The notes under the pieces were generated by a model. The model was not told the origin of the DNA, did no database searches, and worked only from the letters and a program-made list of their open reading frames with translations. Positions 43,639 through 51,320 of a DNA stretch of 64,000 nucleotides are shown in pieces. The translations under genes and the position numbers were made by a program. Every line of letters starts with the position of its first letter. Within the stretch, counting starts at the first letter, position 1. Source of the DNA: JADJYF01 sp050186725 (GTDB taxonomy: Bacteria; Pseudomonadota; Gammaproteobacteria; Ga0077536); contig JBFWYG010000006.1 in NCBI GenBank assembly GCA_050186725.1, positions 71,930-135,929 on the forward strand, written 5' to 3'.

Positions 43639-44211
43639 ATGATGTCGAGACCGACAACGACAGACCATCCATGCACGGCGGCGACCGATGCGTCCCGGCG
43701 GCGCTGGCTGAAGCTCGCGCTGGGCGCGGGCGCGAGCCTGGCGCTGCCGGCCTGGGCCAAGACCCCGAGCCGACGCGCGCTGGCCTTCGAGCACCTGCAT
43801 ACCGGCGAGAAGCTCGCCGTCACCTATTTCGCCAATGGGCGTTACGACGATCGCGCGCTCGCGCGCATCAACCACCTGCTGCGCGACTTTCGCACCGCCG
43901 AGGTCTTTCCGATCCGCCGCCAGCTGATCGACCAGCTGTTCCTGGTGCATTCGGCCATCGGCAGCGATGCGCCGTTCCAGATCATCTGCGGCTTCCGCTC
44001 GCCTGCCACCAACGAACTGCTCCGGCGCACCACCAGCGGCGTCGCGCAGCACAGCCTGCACATGGACGGCATGGCCATCGACGTGCGTCTCGCCGACACG
44101 CGCTCGCGCCACCTGCGCGATGTCGCCGCGCGCATGAAGCTCGGTGGCGTGGGCTATTACGCCTCGTCCAATTTCGTCCATCTCGACATCGGTCGTCCGC
44201 GCCAGTGGTGA
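43639..44211 (+). CDS. Tat-exported DUF882/YcbK (MepK-like) peptidoglycan hydrolase
   Basis: A 190-residue protein with twin-arginine signal SRRRWLKLALGAGASLALPAWA. The M15-type zinc peptidase core shows FQIICGFRSPATN, HSLHMDGMAIDVRL and NFVHLDIGRPRQW, giving the expected His/Asp/His zinc set. YcbK (MepK) cleaves 3-3 cross-links, the product of YcbB-type transpeptidases, so the divergent pair is a maker-breaker couple. Two adjacent ATGs (43639, 43642); GGAG at 43632-43635 is better spaced for the second. Confidence 0.9.
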   Translation: MMSRPTTTDHPCTAATDASRRRWLKLALGAGASLALPAWAKTPSRRALAFEHLHTGEKLAVTYFANGRYDDRALARINHLLRDFRTAEVFPIRRQLIDQLFLVHSAIGSDAPFQIICGFRSPATNELLRRTTSGVAQHSLHMDGMAIDVRLADTRSRHLRDVAARMKLGGVGYYASSNFVHLDIGRPRQW

Positions 44212-44233
44212 GTCTGCGCGGCGCGCGACGCGC

Positions 44234-45013
44234 ATGAGCGCGGTGCTCGAGTTCGCCCTCGACGCTGGCATCGGCGTCATGACCTTGAATCGTCCCGAGC
44301 GCTTGAACGCGCTCGACACCACGCTCGCGCGCGCCATCGAGGCCCTGTGCCTGCAACTGCGTGACGATCGCAGCCTGCGCGCGCTGATCGTGCGCGGCGC
44401 GGGTCGCGTGTTCTGCGCCGGCGCCGACATCGCCGACATGCAGGCGCACGATGACGTCGACGGCCACTACCGTTTCCTGGCTGCGATGCAGAACGCGGTC
44501 GACGCGGTCGAGGCGCTGCCGGTACCGACCATCGCCGCGGTGCATGGCATCGCCTTCGGCGGCGGCTGCGAACTCGCGCTCGCCTGCGATTTCCGCCTGT
44601 GCGAGCCGGACGCGCGCTTCGGCGTGCCCGAGATCAAGCTCGGGCTCGTCCCGGGCGCGGGCGGCACGCAGCGCCTGTCGCGCCTGCTGCCGGCCGCCAT
44701 CGCCAAGCAGATGATCTATCTCGGCGAGCCTTTGGACGCGCAGACCGCGCTCCATCATGGGCTGGTGAACGAACTGTCCGCGCCAGGAGAGATCGACACC
44801 CTGGCCCGCGCCTGGGCGACGCGCCTCGCGGCGCTCGCGCCGCTCGCGCTGCGCAGTGGCAAGCACCTGGTGCACGGCGCGGCGCTCGGCGGCATCGCCA
44901 ACGGCGTCGAGGCCGAGCGCCAGGCGGTCGCCTATCTCCTCGGCTCGCGGGATGCGCAGGAGGGCATGGCGGCGTTTCTCGCCAAGCGGCCGCCGCGCTT
45001 CGAGGGCAGGTAG
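44234..45013 (+). CDS. Enoyl-CoA hydratase
   Basis: A 259-residue crotonase-family enzyme. VMTLNRPERLNALD, CAGADIADM, the oxyanion GIAFGGGCELALACDFRL, and PEIKLGLVPGAGGTQRLSRLL carry the canonical catalytic glutamates. It would hydrate 2-enoyl-CoA. The next gene, an acyl-CoA dehydrogenase, starts 3 bases later, so this is the head of a three-gene catabolic operon. Confidence 0.93.
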   Translation: MSAVLEFALDAGIGVMTLNRPERLNALDTTLARAIEALCLQLRDDRSLRALIVRGAGRVFCAGADIADMQAHDDVDGHYRFLAAMQNAVDAVEALPVPTIAAVHGIAFGGGCELALACDFRLCEPDARFGVPEIKLGLVPGAGGTQRLSRLLPAAIAKQMIYLGEPLDAQTALHHGLVNELSAPGEIDTLARAWATRLAALAPLALRSGKHLVHGAALGGIANGVEAERQAVAYLLGSRDAQEGMAAFLAKRPPRFEGR

Positions 45014-45016
45014 CCG

Positions 45017-46165
45017 ATGGACTTCGAGCTCGACGACGACGCACGCGCCTTCCAGGACACCTTGCGGCGTTACGCACGCGAGGTCCTCGCGCCCGACTAC
45101 GCGCGCTGGGAGCGCGAGCCGCTGCCGCGTGAGCGCATCCTCGCGCTCGGCGAACTCGGCGTACTCGGCCTGCGCGTGCCCGAGGCGCTGGGTGGAGTGG
45201 GCGGCAGCTACGTGATGGCCGGCGTGGCGGCGGAGGAGATCGCGCGCGGCGATCACAACATGACGCTGTTCCTGCAGCTCGCCTGCATCGCCGGCGATCT
45301 GATCGGCCAGTACGGTGCGCCTGCGCTGCGCGAACGCCTGCTGCCGGGCCTCGCCCGCGGCGAAACTTTGATCGCCTTCGGCCTCACCGAGCCCGGCGCG
45401 GGTTCCGACGCCGCGAGCCTCCGCACCCGCGCGGAGCTCGAGGGCGACGAGTGGGTGGTGAGCGGCGAGAAGGCCTCGATCACGCTCGCCGGCCGCGCGG
45501 ACTATTGCGTGGTGTTCGCGCGCATGGGCGGCGCCGGCGCCAAGGGCATCGGCGCCGTGGTGGTGCCCTTGCACGCACCGGGTGTCACGCGCACGGTGTA
45601 CGACGCCATGGGCGGCAAGCTCACCGAACGTGGTTCGCTCAACTTCGATCGCGTGCGCGTGCCGCGTGACCATCAGCTCGGCGCCGACACCGCGGGTTTC
45701 GCCCAGGCGATGGAGGCCTTCGACTACAACCGCGCGATCATCGCGCTGGCCTGCTTGGGCACCGCGCAGCAGTCGCTGGACGAGACGGTCGAGTACGCGA
45801 AGCAGCGCCAGACCTTCGGCAAGCCGCTCGCGCGCCACGCGGGCTACGCCTTCCAGGTCGCCGAGCACGCCACCCATCTCGCCGCCGCGCGCCTGCTCGC
45901 CTACCAGACGCTGTGGCTGCGCGATCGCGGTCGGCCGCACACGCGCGAGGCGGCGATGGTCAAGTTTCTCGCGCCGCAGGCGTCGGTGCAGGCCATCCAC
46001 GCCTGCATCGTGCTGAACGGCTGGATGGGCTACCAGAACGAACTGCCCCACGCGCAGCGCCTGCGCGACGTGATGGGCCTCGAGATCGGCGACGGCACGC
46101 CCGAAATCATGAAGGGCGTGGTCGCGCGCGAGATCTTCGGCCGCGAGTTCATCGCCTACCGCTGA
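45017..46165 (+). CDS. Acyl-CoA dehydrogenase
   Basis: A 382-residue FAD enzyme that introduces the alpha-beta double bond in acyl-CoA. Segments seen: FGLTEPGAGSDAASLRT (flavin and substrate site), WVVSGEKASITLAGRAD, RQTFGKPLARH and GYQNELPHAQRLRDVMGLEIGDGTPEIMKG, where the glutamate of the G-Y-x-x-E motif occupies the usual catalytic-base position. It sits between the hydratase gene and an SDR gene whose ATG overlaps its stop (TGATG). Confidence 0.93.
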   Translation: MDFELDDDARAFQDTLRRYAREVLAPDYARWEREPLPRERILALGELGVLGLRVPEALGGVGGSYVMAGVAAEEIARGDHNMTLFLQLACIAGDLIGQYGAPALRERLLPGLARGETLIAFGLTEPGAGSDAASLRTRAELEGDEWVVSGEKASITLAGRADYCVVFARMGGAGAKGIGAVVVPLHAPGVTRTVYDAMGGKLTERGSLNFDRVRVPRDHQLGADTAGFAQAMEAFDYNRAIIALACLGTAQQSLDETVEYAKQRQTFGKPLARHAGYAFQVAEHATHLAAARLLAYQTLWLRDRGRPHTREAAMVKFLAPQASVQAIHACIVLNGWMGYQNELPHAQRLRDVMGLEIGDGTPEIMKGVVAREIFGREFIAYR

Positions 46166-46929
46166 TGGACGCGCAGCCCTTCGCCGGTCAGCGCGCGCTC
46201 GTCTCCGGCGGCATCCGCGGCATCGGCTTCGCGGTGGCCGAGCGCCTGGCGCGGGGCGGCGCCGAGGTGTGGCTGAACTATCGGCGCGACGATGAGACCG
46301 CGACCGCGGCCGTCGCGCGCATCGAGGCCGCGGGCGGTCGCGCCTTCGCTGTGCAGGCCGATATCGGTGAGCCGGACGCGGTGGCCGCGATGTTCGCCAT
46401 GATCGAGGCCGGCGGTCCGCGCCTCGATCTGCTGGTCGCCAACGCAGCCGCCACCGCCTTCAAGCCGCTCATGGAACTCGGACCGCGCCATGTCGCGCGC
46501 ACCTTCGGCATCAGCGTCGCCGGCTTTCTCGAACTCACCCAGCGCGCCGCCGCGATGATGGCCGAGGGTGGAGCGGTGGTCGCGCTGTCCGGCTTCGACG
46601 CCATTCGCGTGATCGAGCGCCACGGCCTGCTCGGCCCCGCCAAGGCGGCGATGGAATCCATGGTGCGCTACCTCGCGGTCGAACTCGCGCCGCGCCGCGT
46701 GCGCGTCAACGGCGTGAGCCCGGGCTACATCGACACCCACTCGGCGCGCTTCTACGCCGGCGCCGAGTTCGAGCGCAGCGTGCGTCCCGCGTGGGAAGCG
46801 GCCACGCCGCTCGGGCGGCTCGGCAGCGCCGAGGAAGTGGCCGCCGTGGTGGCCTTCCTCGCCTCGCGCGACGCGTCCTTCGTCACCGGGCAGACGGTCG
46901 TGGTGGACGGCGGGCTGACGCTGGTATGA
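46165..46929 (+). CDS. Short-chain dehydrogenase/reductase, FabL-like
   Basis: A 254-residue Rossmann protein. VSGGIRGIGFAVAERLARGG is the cofactor motif and VANAA the NNAG-equivalent. GPAKAAMESMVRYLAVELAP and RVRVNGVSPGYIDT match enoyl reductase FabL. FabL uses Y-x6-K; here the tyrosine position is histidine (HGLLGPAK). The classical Y-x3-K is absent too. It could therefore have altered chemistry or be structural. Co-transcribed with the acyl-CoA dehydrogenase. Confidence 0.85.
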   Translation: MDAQPFAGQRALVSGGIRGIGFAVAERLARGGAEVWLNYRRDDETATAAVARIEAAGGRAFAVQADIGEPDAVAAMFAMIEAGGPRLDLLVANAAATAFKPLMELGPRHVARTFGISVAGFLELTQRAAAMMAEGGAVVALSGFDAIRVIERHGLLGPAKAAMESMVRYLAVELAPRRVRVNGVSPGYIDTHSARFYAGAEFERSVRPAWEAATPLGRLGSAEEVAAVVAFLASRDASFVTGQTVVVDGGLTLV

Positions 46930-47023
46930 GGCTGCCAAGGCAGCACGCCTGGCGCCGCCGTGCCGCCGGAGACTCGCGCGCGATGCCGGGTGGGGCACAC
47001 CATCGGTGTCGCGCCCGTGAGCG

Positions 47024-48787
47024 ATGCCCCGCGAGTTGAGTGTTACTGAGGATGCGGGGCCGCCATCCGCGTCGGTCGCCGACGATGCGCTGCGCCTGAG
47101 CGTTGCGCGCGCGAGGGCCACGCTCTACCTCCAGCAACGCTTCACGCTGTGGGCGGGTAACCTCGGTCTGCAACTCGCATGCGTGCTGATGATGGCGCCG
47201 TTTCGTCCGCCCGCGGCGCTTGCCGCGTGGCTGCTAGCAAACCTGAGCTTGTTGCTGTTGCGCGCCCGCGCCACGTCGCGCCTTCGGCACGGCGAGCTGG
47301 TGGAGGCAAGCGCGATCGAGGCGTGGTTCGCCCAACTGGTGCGTTACTTGTTCGCGGCCGGGCTGGTGTGGGGCGTGGGTGCATTCACACTATTGCCCGC
47401 CCTGCACGAACCGCACGCGCTGGTGTGCCTGCTCACCTTGATGGGCGTGTGCTGGGGCGCGGCCGTGTCGCTCTCGATGGTGTTTCCCGCGGCGGTCGCG
47501 TTCGTCGTGCCGGTGACGCTGTTGACGGGCGCACGCATCGCGATGTCGTCGTCCGACACCCGTGGGCTGCTGTTGGTCTTGACCGTGGCGTTCGCGATCT
47601 TCGTGTTGGCCACGGCGCGCAACTACGCGCGCACTGTCGATGACACGCTGCGACTGAGCGGTGAGAATCTTGCGCTGCTTGCGGAAGTCACCGCATCGCG
47701 CGATGCCGCCGAGCGCAGCAGCGCGGAGAAGTCGCGCTTCGTGGCCGCCGTCAGCCATGACCTGCGGCAACCCTTGCATGCCGCGCGCCTCGCGGTCGAG
47801 TCCTTGGGCGCCGAGGCGGCGCATGAACCGCCGGCCTTGACCGTGGCGGTGCTTGCGCTGCGGGCGCTGGAAGCGCAGTTCGATGCACTGCTCGACGCAT
47901 CGGCCTTGGAGGCCGGCGTCCTGCAGCCGCGCTACAGCGAAGTGGCACTCGCTCCTTTGTTTGGCGAACTCGAGCGCGAGTTCCTGGGCGAGGCGCGACA
48001 GCGGGGTATCGGCCTCGATATTGCCTCTACCGGTTTGACCTTGCACACCGATCCGCGCTGCCTGCGACGTATCCTGCGCAACCTCCTCGACAATGCCATC
48101 AAGTACAGCGAACGCGGCGTGGTCAGTCTCAGCATCGAACCGGACGCGAACGACATCGTCATCGCGGTCAGCGACAACGGACCGGGCATCGCTCCCGACT
48201 GGGTGGCGCGGGTCTTCGAGCCCTATCTCCGCCTGCCGGACACGGGCCATGCGCCGGGCCACGGGCTGGGGCTTGCGATCGTGCGCCAGCTGGCGGATCT
48301 GTTGCAGGCACCGATAGCGGTGTGGTCCGAGCCTGGGGTCGGCTCGCGATTCACACTGCGCTTGCCGCGCGACGCGCGAGCGGCGAGCCAGGCCGGTCCA
48401 CAGCCGCGGTTTCTGGGAAATCTCCACGTGCTGCTGGTCGAGGACGATGCACCGGCGCGTGCCGCGCTGGTGGCGCTGTTGACCGCCTGGGGATGCCATG
48501 CCAGCGCGGCGCCAACGCTCGACGCGGCGCTCGACCTGGCAGCCGGCGTGGCGCGGCCGGTGGATGTCATCGTCAGTGATTTCCAGCTCGGCCACCGCGA
48601 GGATGGGATTGCCGTCATTGCGCGCGCGCGGGTACGACTCGACCCGCTGCTGCCGGCAGTGCTGATCAGCGGCGAGACCGGCGACGAGCTCGCGGCGCGT
48701 GCCGCGTCGCTGGGTCTGCCGCTGCTGCACAAGCCCCTGGCGGCGGCGACGCTGCGCGCGACCTTGACGGCCGTCACCGAGGCTTGA
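47024..48787 (+). CDS. Hybrid sensor histidine kinase with receiver domain
   Basis: A 587-residue membrane kinase. The N-terminus has five or six hydrophobic helices (about residues 40-195) and no obvious extracytoplasmic sensor. A short coiled coil leads to the H-box AAVSHDLRQPLHAARL, N-box RNLLDNAIKYS, G1 DNGPGIAP and G2 GHGLGLAIV. A C-terminal receiver (about 465-585) has VEDD, the phospho-acceptor VIVSDFQLG and HKPL. The LuxR-type regulator gene is convergent, 25 bases away, and is the likely partner. Signal unknown; a membrane-embedded ligand is possible. Confidence 0.93.
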   Translation: MPRELSVTEDAGPPSASVADDALRLSVARARATLYLQQRFTLWAGNLGLQLACVLMMAPFRPPAALAAWLLANLSLLLLRARATSRLRHGELVEASAIEAWFAQLVRYLFAAGLVWGVGAFTLLPALHEPHALVCLLTLMGVCWGAAVSLSMVFPAAVAFVVPVTLLTGARIAMSSSDTRGLLLVLTVAFAIFVLATARNYARTVDDTLRLSGENLALLAEVTASRDAAERSSAEKSRFVAAVSHDLRQPLHAARLAVESLGAEAAHEPPALTVAVLALRALEAQFDALLDASALEAGVLQPRYSEVALAPLFGELEREFLGEARQRGIGLDIASTGLTLHTDPRCLRRILRNLLDNAIKYSERGVVSLSIEPDANDIVIAVSDNGPGIAPDWVARVFEPYLRLPDTGHAPGHGLGLAIVRQLADLLQAPIAVWSEPGVGSRFTLRLPRDARAASQAGPQPRFLGNLHVLLVEDDAPARAALVALLTAWGCHASAAPTLDAALDLAAGVARPVDVIVSDFQLGHREDGIAVIARARVRLDPLLPAVLISGETGDELAARAASLGLPLLHKPLAAATLRATLTAVTEA

Positions 48788-48812
48788 GCGACAAGTCGAC
48801 GCGAGCGGCGAG

Positions 48813-49445
48813 TCAGCGTTCGACCAGACCCAGCAGGCGAGCCTGCTCGACGCAGGCGGTGCGATTCTGCGCGTCCAGCAGGTCGAGCAGACAGGAGACA
48901 TGGCCTTTGACGGTGCTCTCGCTCAGGGCCAGCCGCGCGCCGATGGCCTGGTTGCCCAGGCCCAACGCCATCAAGCGCAGGACATCAAGCTGTCGCTGGG
49001 TCAGGCGCGGCACGCCACGCTGCGCGCGCGCGGCGCGACGGCGAGCGAGGGCGTCCCGTACTCCAGGCAGCACGTAATGCCCGGTCACCCGGTACTCGCG
49101 CAGCGCGGCGACCAACTCTACTCGCGGCAGGGATTTGCACAGGTAGATCTGCGCGCCCGCGTCGAGCGCCTGTTCCACCTGCAGGGCCAGGTCGCTCGCG
49201 GAGAGCACGATGACAGGCAGGCTAGGGCGCAGCGCGCGCAGCCGGCGGATCAGTTCGACACCGTCGAGGTCCGGCAGGCTGAGGTCGATGCAGGCCAGGT
49301 CGACAGGCTCGCCCGAGGCCACCAGGCGCAGCGCTTCGTCCGCGCGCCCAGCGCCGCGACACACCGCTTCAGGCCATGCTTCCCGCACCACCTCCTGCAC
49401 GCCATGCAGCATCAACGGATGGTCATCGACTATCAACACATGCAT
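48813..49445 (-). CDS. NarL/LuxR-family response regulator
   Basis: A 210-residue regulator. The receiver begins MHVLIVDDHPLMLHGVQEVV, with phospho-acceptor LACIDLSLPDLDG and the conserved lysine in YLCKSLP. The C-terminal LuxR helix-turn-helix is LTQRQLDVLRLMALGLGNQAIGARLALSESTVKGHV. The start at 49445 matches the family; upstream in-frame sequence is noncoding. It probably takes phosphate from the convergent hybrid kinase and may control nearby oxidative genes. Confidence 0.93.
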   Translation of the reverse strand: MHVLIVDDHPLMLHGVQEVVREAWPEAVCRGAGRADEALRLVASGEPVDLACIDLSLPDLDGVELIRRLRALRPSLPVIVLSASDLALQVEQALDAGAQIYLCKSLPRVELVAALREYRVTGHYVLPGVRDALARRRAARAQRGVPRLTQRQLDVLRLMALGLGNQAIGARLALSESTVKGHVSCLLDLLDAQNRTACVEQARLLGLVER

Positions 49446-49699
49446 GGCGCGTCTCGACGCTACAAAGCTGTCCGGATTTCCGTTGCACCTCGTCCATCGA
49501 CACCGTAGCCCTGGCTTGCACCGGGATGACCACTGTGCAGCCTTGTCTGGACCCTCGACCCTGGCAATCCCGGCGCAAGCCGGCATCGCAGTTTTGCATG
49601 GCAACCCTAGGCAACCTGCAGTGGAAGTCGAACCATTCAGGGCCGCAGGGCCGCAGGGCAGCGCGGTCTGGGCTCCCAGGCCGGCCGGAGGCACGCAGC

Positions 49700-50494
49700 C
49701 TAGCAGTTTCGTCGCGTGAGCTGCGTCCGGCGCAGCGCCAGCGCGGAGAGGCCGACCAGCAGCAGGGGCAAGCTCGCCGGCAGCGGCACAGGCGTCACCG
49801 TCGGTGTGCCGATGCGGAACGCAAAGCTCCCCTCCATGAGACGTGTGCCGCCGCCGTTACTGCTGCCCGAACTGGCGGCCAGCTGGATCTGGATGAAACC
49901 CGCGCCAGGTCCGACATTCCAGGCGAATTGCCCGATCAGTGGCAGCGGCGATTCAGGCGTGGCGGGATGCGCCAGGGCATCGATCAGCGACCAGTTGAGA
50001 TGACGCGCGTCGCCGTTGACCGTCAGCGTAAACCCCTGCATCCCGGACCAACGCACCGTTTCGAAGGCCACATTGGTGCTGCCGAGCGTGTCGTAGTCGA
50101 TAACCACCTGGGTGGCGGCGTCGACGGTGAAATCATAGCGAAAGTTGGCCACCCCGCCCCAGATGACGTCGGTGCCAAGGCTGCGCGTATCGTCGCGCAG
50201 ATGGCGCTGCGTGACGACACCCGTCTGCGCACTGGTGAATGCCGCGGCACTGTCAACGTCGAGCGAGAGCGTGCCAGACGGACCGCCGGTCTGCAGCGCG
50301 TCGGCCGACAGCGGGGCAAGCGCGCCATTCTGCAGGTCGTTGTCCAGCACGGTGATCAGCGGTGTGCCCATCTGCGCTTGCGCGCTCACGCTCGACACGC
50401 CCGGCATTACGCTGGCGGCTTGCGCCACGCTAGCACTGACACTGACGCCGATGACGAGCAGCAGGCGCGCGATGCAGGGGGAGCTTATGGACAT
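49700..50494 (-). CDS. Exported protein with VPLPA-CTERM sorting signal
   Basis: A 264-residue protein with an N-terminal signal peptide ending ASVAQA and a C-terminal VPLPASLPLLLVGLSALALR followed by basic residues. That tail is the VPLPA variant of the PEP-CTERM signal, processed by exosortase during surface or exopolysaccharide-linked export. The beta-rich middle has no recognisable domain. No exosortase gene is in the window. The 254 bases between it and the response regulator start hold only vague remnants of the GTCATTCCCGCG-type repeat. Confidence 0.85.
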   Translation of the reverse strand: MSISSPCIARLLLVIGVSVSASVAQAASVMPGVSSVSAQAQMGTPLITVLDNDLQNGALAPLSADALQTGGPSGTLSLDVDSAAAFTSAQTGVVTQRHLRDDTRSLGTDVIWGGVANFRYDFTVDAATQVVIDYDTLGSTNVAFETVRWSGMQGFTLTVNGDARHLNWSLIDALAHPATPESPLPLIGQFAWNVGPGAGFIQIQLAASSGSSNGGGTRLMEGSFAFRIGTPTVTPVPLPASLPLLLVGLSALALRRTQLTRRNC

Positions 50495-50664
50495 GCGACG
50501 ACTCCTGGCAGTGACGGGCGGTAATCCGCCGCGCGGGCGCGGGGTGCAGGAAGCTTACCGGCGCCTGCGCCACGGCCGTCCATACGAAAGTACTGAGGGC
50601 GTGTCGCCCGCAGCGTGATGAAGTTCGGGCCAACGCAAGCGCACGCAGCCGTGGGTTCGGCGCG

Positions 50665-50746
50665 CTTGACGTGCCCGGCAAAGCGCCCCGGCGGCCGCGT
50701 CGTGAGTCGCGAGCGGGACACGCTCCGCCTGCTTGACGTGCGTCAA
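50665..50746 (+). promoter_or_regulatory. Two CTTGACGTGC motifs, one forming an FNR-type inverted repeat
   Basis: CTTGACGTGC occurs at 50665-50674 and 50732-50741. The second is part of TTGAC-GTGC-GTCAA (50733-50746), an inverted repeat with FNR/DNR spacing, 60 bases before the hemerythrin ATG. The 312-base region 50495-50806 is otherwise without a gene and is the divergent control region for the VPLPA-CTERM and hemerythrin genes. Confidence 0.45.
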
Positions 50747-50806
50747 CCAACGACCGGCGCGAGGCGGGTGCAATGCCGCAATGCCAAAGTCCCGCGGAAC
50801 ACGCCC

Positions 50807-51265
50807 ATGAGCATCCTCGCCTGGAACCCCGACCTGGTGCTCGACAACCCGGTGATGGATGCCACCCATGTCGAGTTCGTTGCCCTCTTGAACGCTGTGG
50901 GCGCCGCGCCACCCGACGCGCTGTACGAAGCGCTGGAAGCCTTTGTCGAACACACCGCGCAGCACTTCGCCGAAGAAGAGCGCTGGATGCGCGAATCGCG
51001 CTTTCCGCCGCTCGGCTGTCATCAGAACCAGCATCGCATGGTGCTGGACGTCGCGCGTGAAGTGCTGGTCCGCGTCGGCGAGGGCGAGACCCAGCTCGGC
51101 GAGCCGCTAGCGACCGCCATCGCCGAGTGGTTCAGCGAGCACGTCGCGGTGATGGACGCGGTGCTCAAGCAGTACATGGAGATGCACGGCTACCAGCCGA
51201 GCATCGGCGGCGAGGAAGCGTTGGGCGAAGCGTGCGGCGCGGAGGCCTGCGCGAGCCGGCATTGA
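50807..51265 (+). CDS. Bacteriohemerythrin
   Basis: A 152-residue four-helix di-iron protein that binds O2 reversibly. Ligand motifs are in order: MDATHVEF, HTAQHFAEEERWM (H-x3-H-x3-E), HQNQHRMVLD (H-x3-H) and WFSEHVAVMD (H-x4-D). The C-terminus adds a short Cys-containing tail (GEACGAEACASRH), unusual for the family. A putative FNR-type box lies upstream, consistent with oxygen- or NO-responsive expression. Confidence 0.93.
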   Translation: MSILAWNPDLVLDNPVMDATHVEFVALLNAVGAAPPDALYEALEAFVEHTAQHFAEEERWMRESRFPPLGCHQNQHRMVLDVAREVLVRVGEGETQLGEPLATAIAEWFSEHVAVMDAVLKQYMEMHGYQPSIGGEEALGEACGAEACASRH

Positions 51266-51276
51266 AGCGAAGCGAT

Positions 51277-51309
51277 GAAGGGACAGACCCCGACGGGGTC
51301 TGTCCCTTC
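51277..51309. terminator. GGGACAGACC-family palindrome between convergent genes
   Basis: Perfect 15-base arms GAAGGGACAGACCCC and GGGGTCTGTCCCTTC around GAC. It lies 11 bases after the hemerythrin stop and 11 before the end of the leftward PQQ dehydrogenase gene. Confidence 0.75.
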
Positions 51310-51320
51310 CCATCACGTCG

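Noticed and set aside
46931..46944. GCTGCC-AA-GGCAGC hairpin after the SDR gene as a terminator
   Set aside because: Six-base stem without a T-run; too weak to claim in GC-rich DNA.
49500..49600. Degenerate copy of the GTCATTCCCGCG-type repeat between the regulator and VPLPA-CTERM genes
   Set aside because: TTGCACCGGGATGACC and AATCCCGGCGCAAGCCGG are suggestive but too diverged to list as a repeat.
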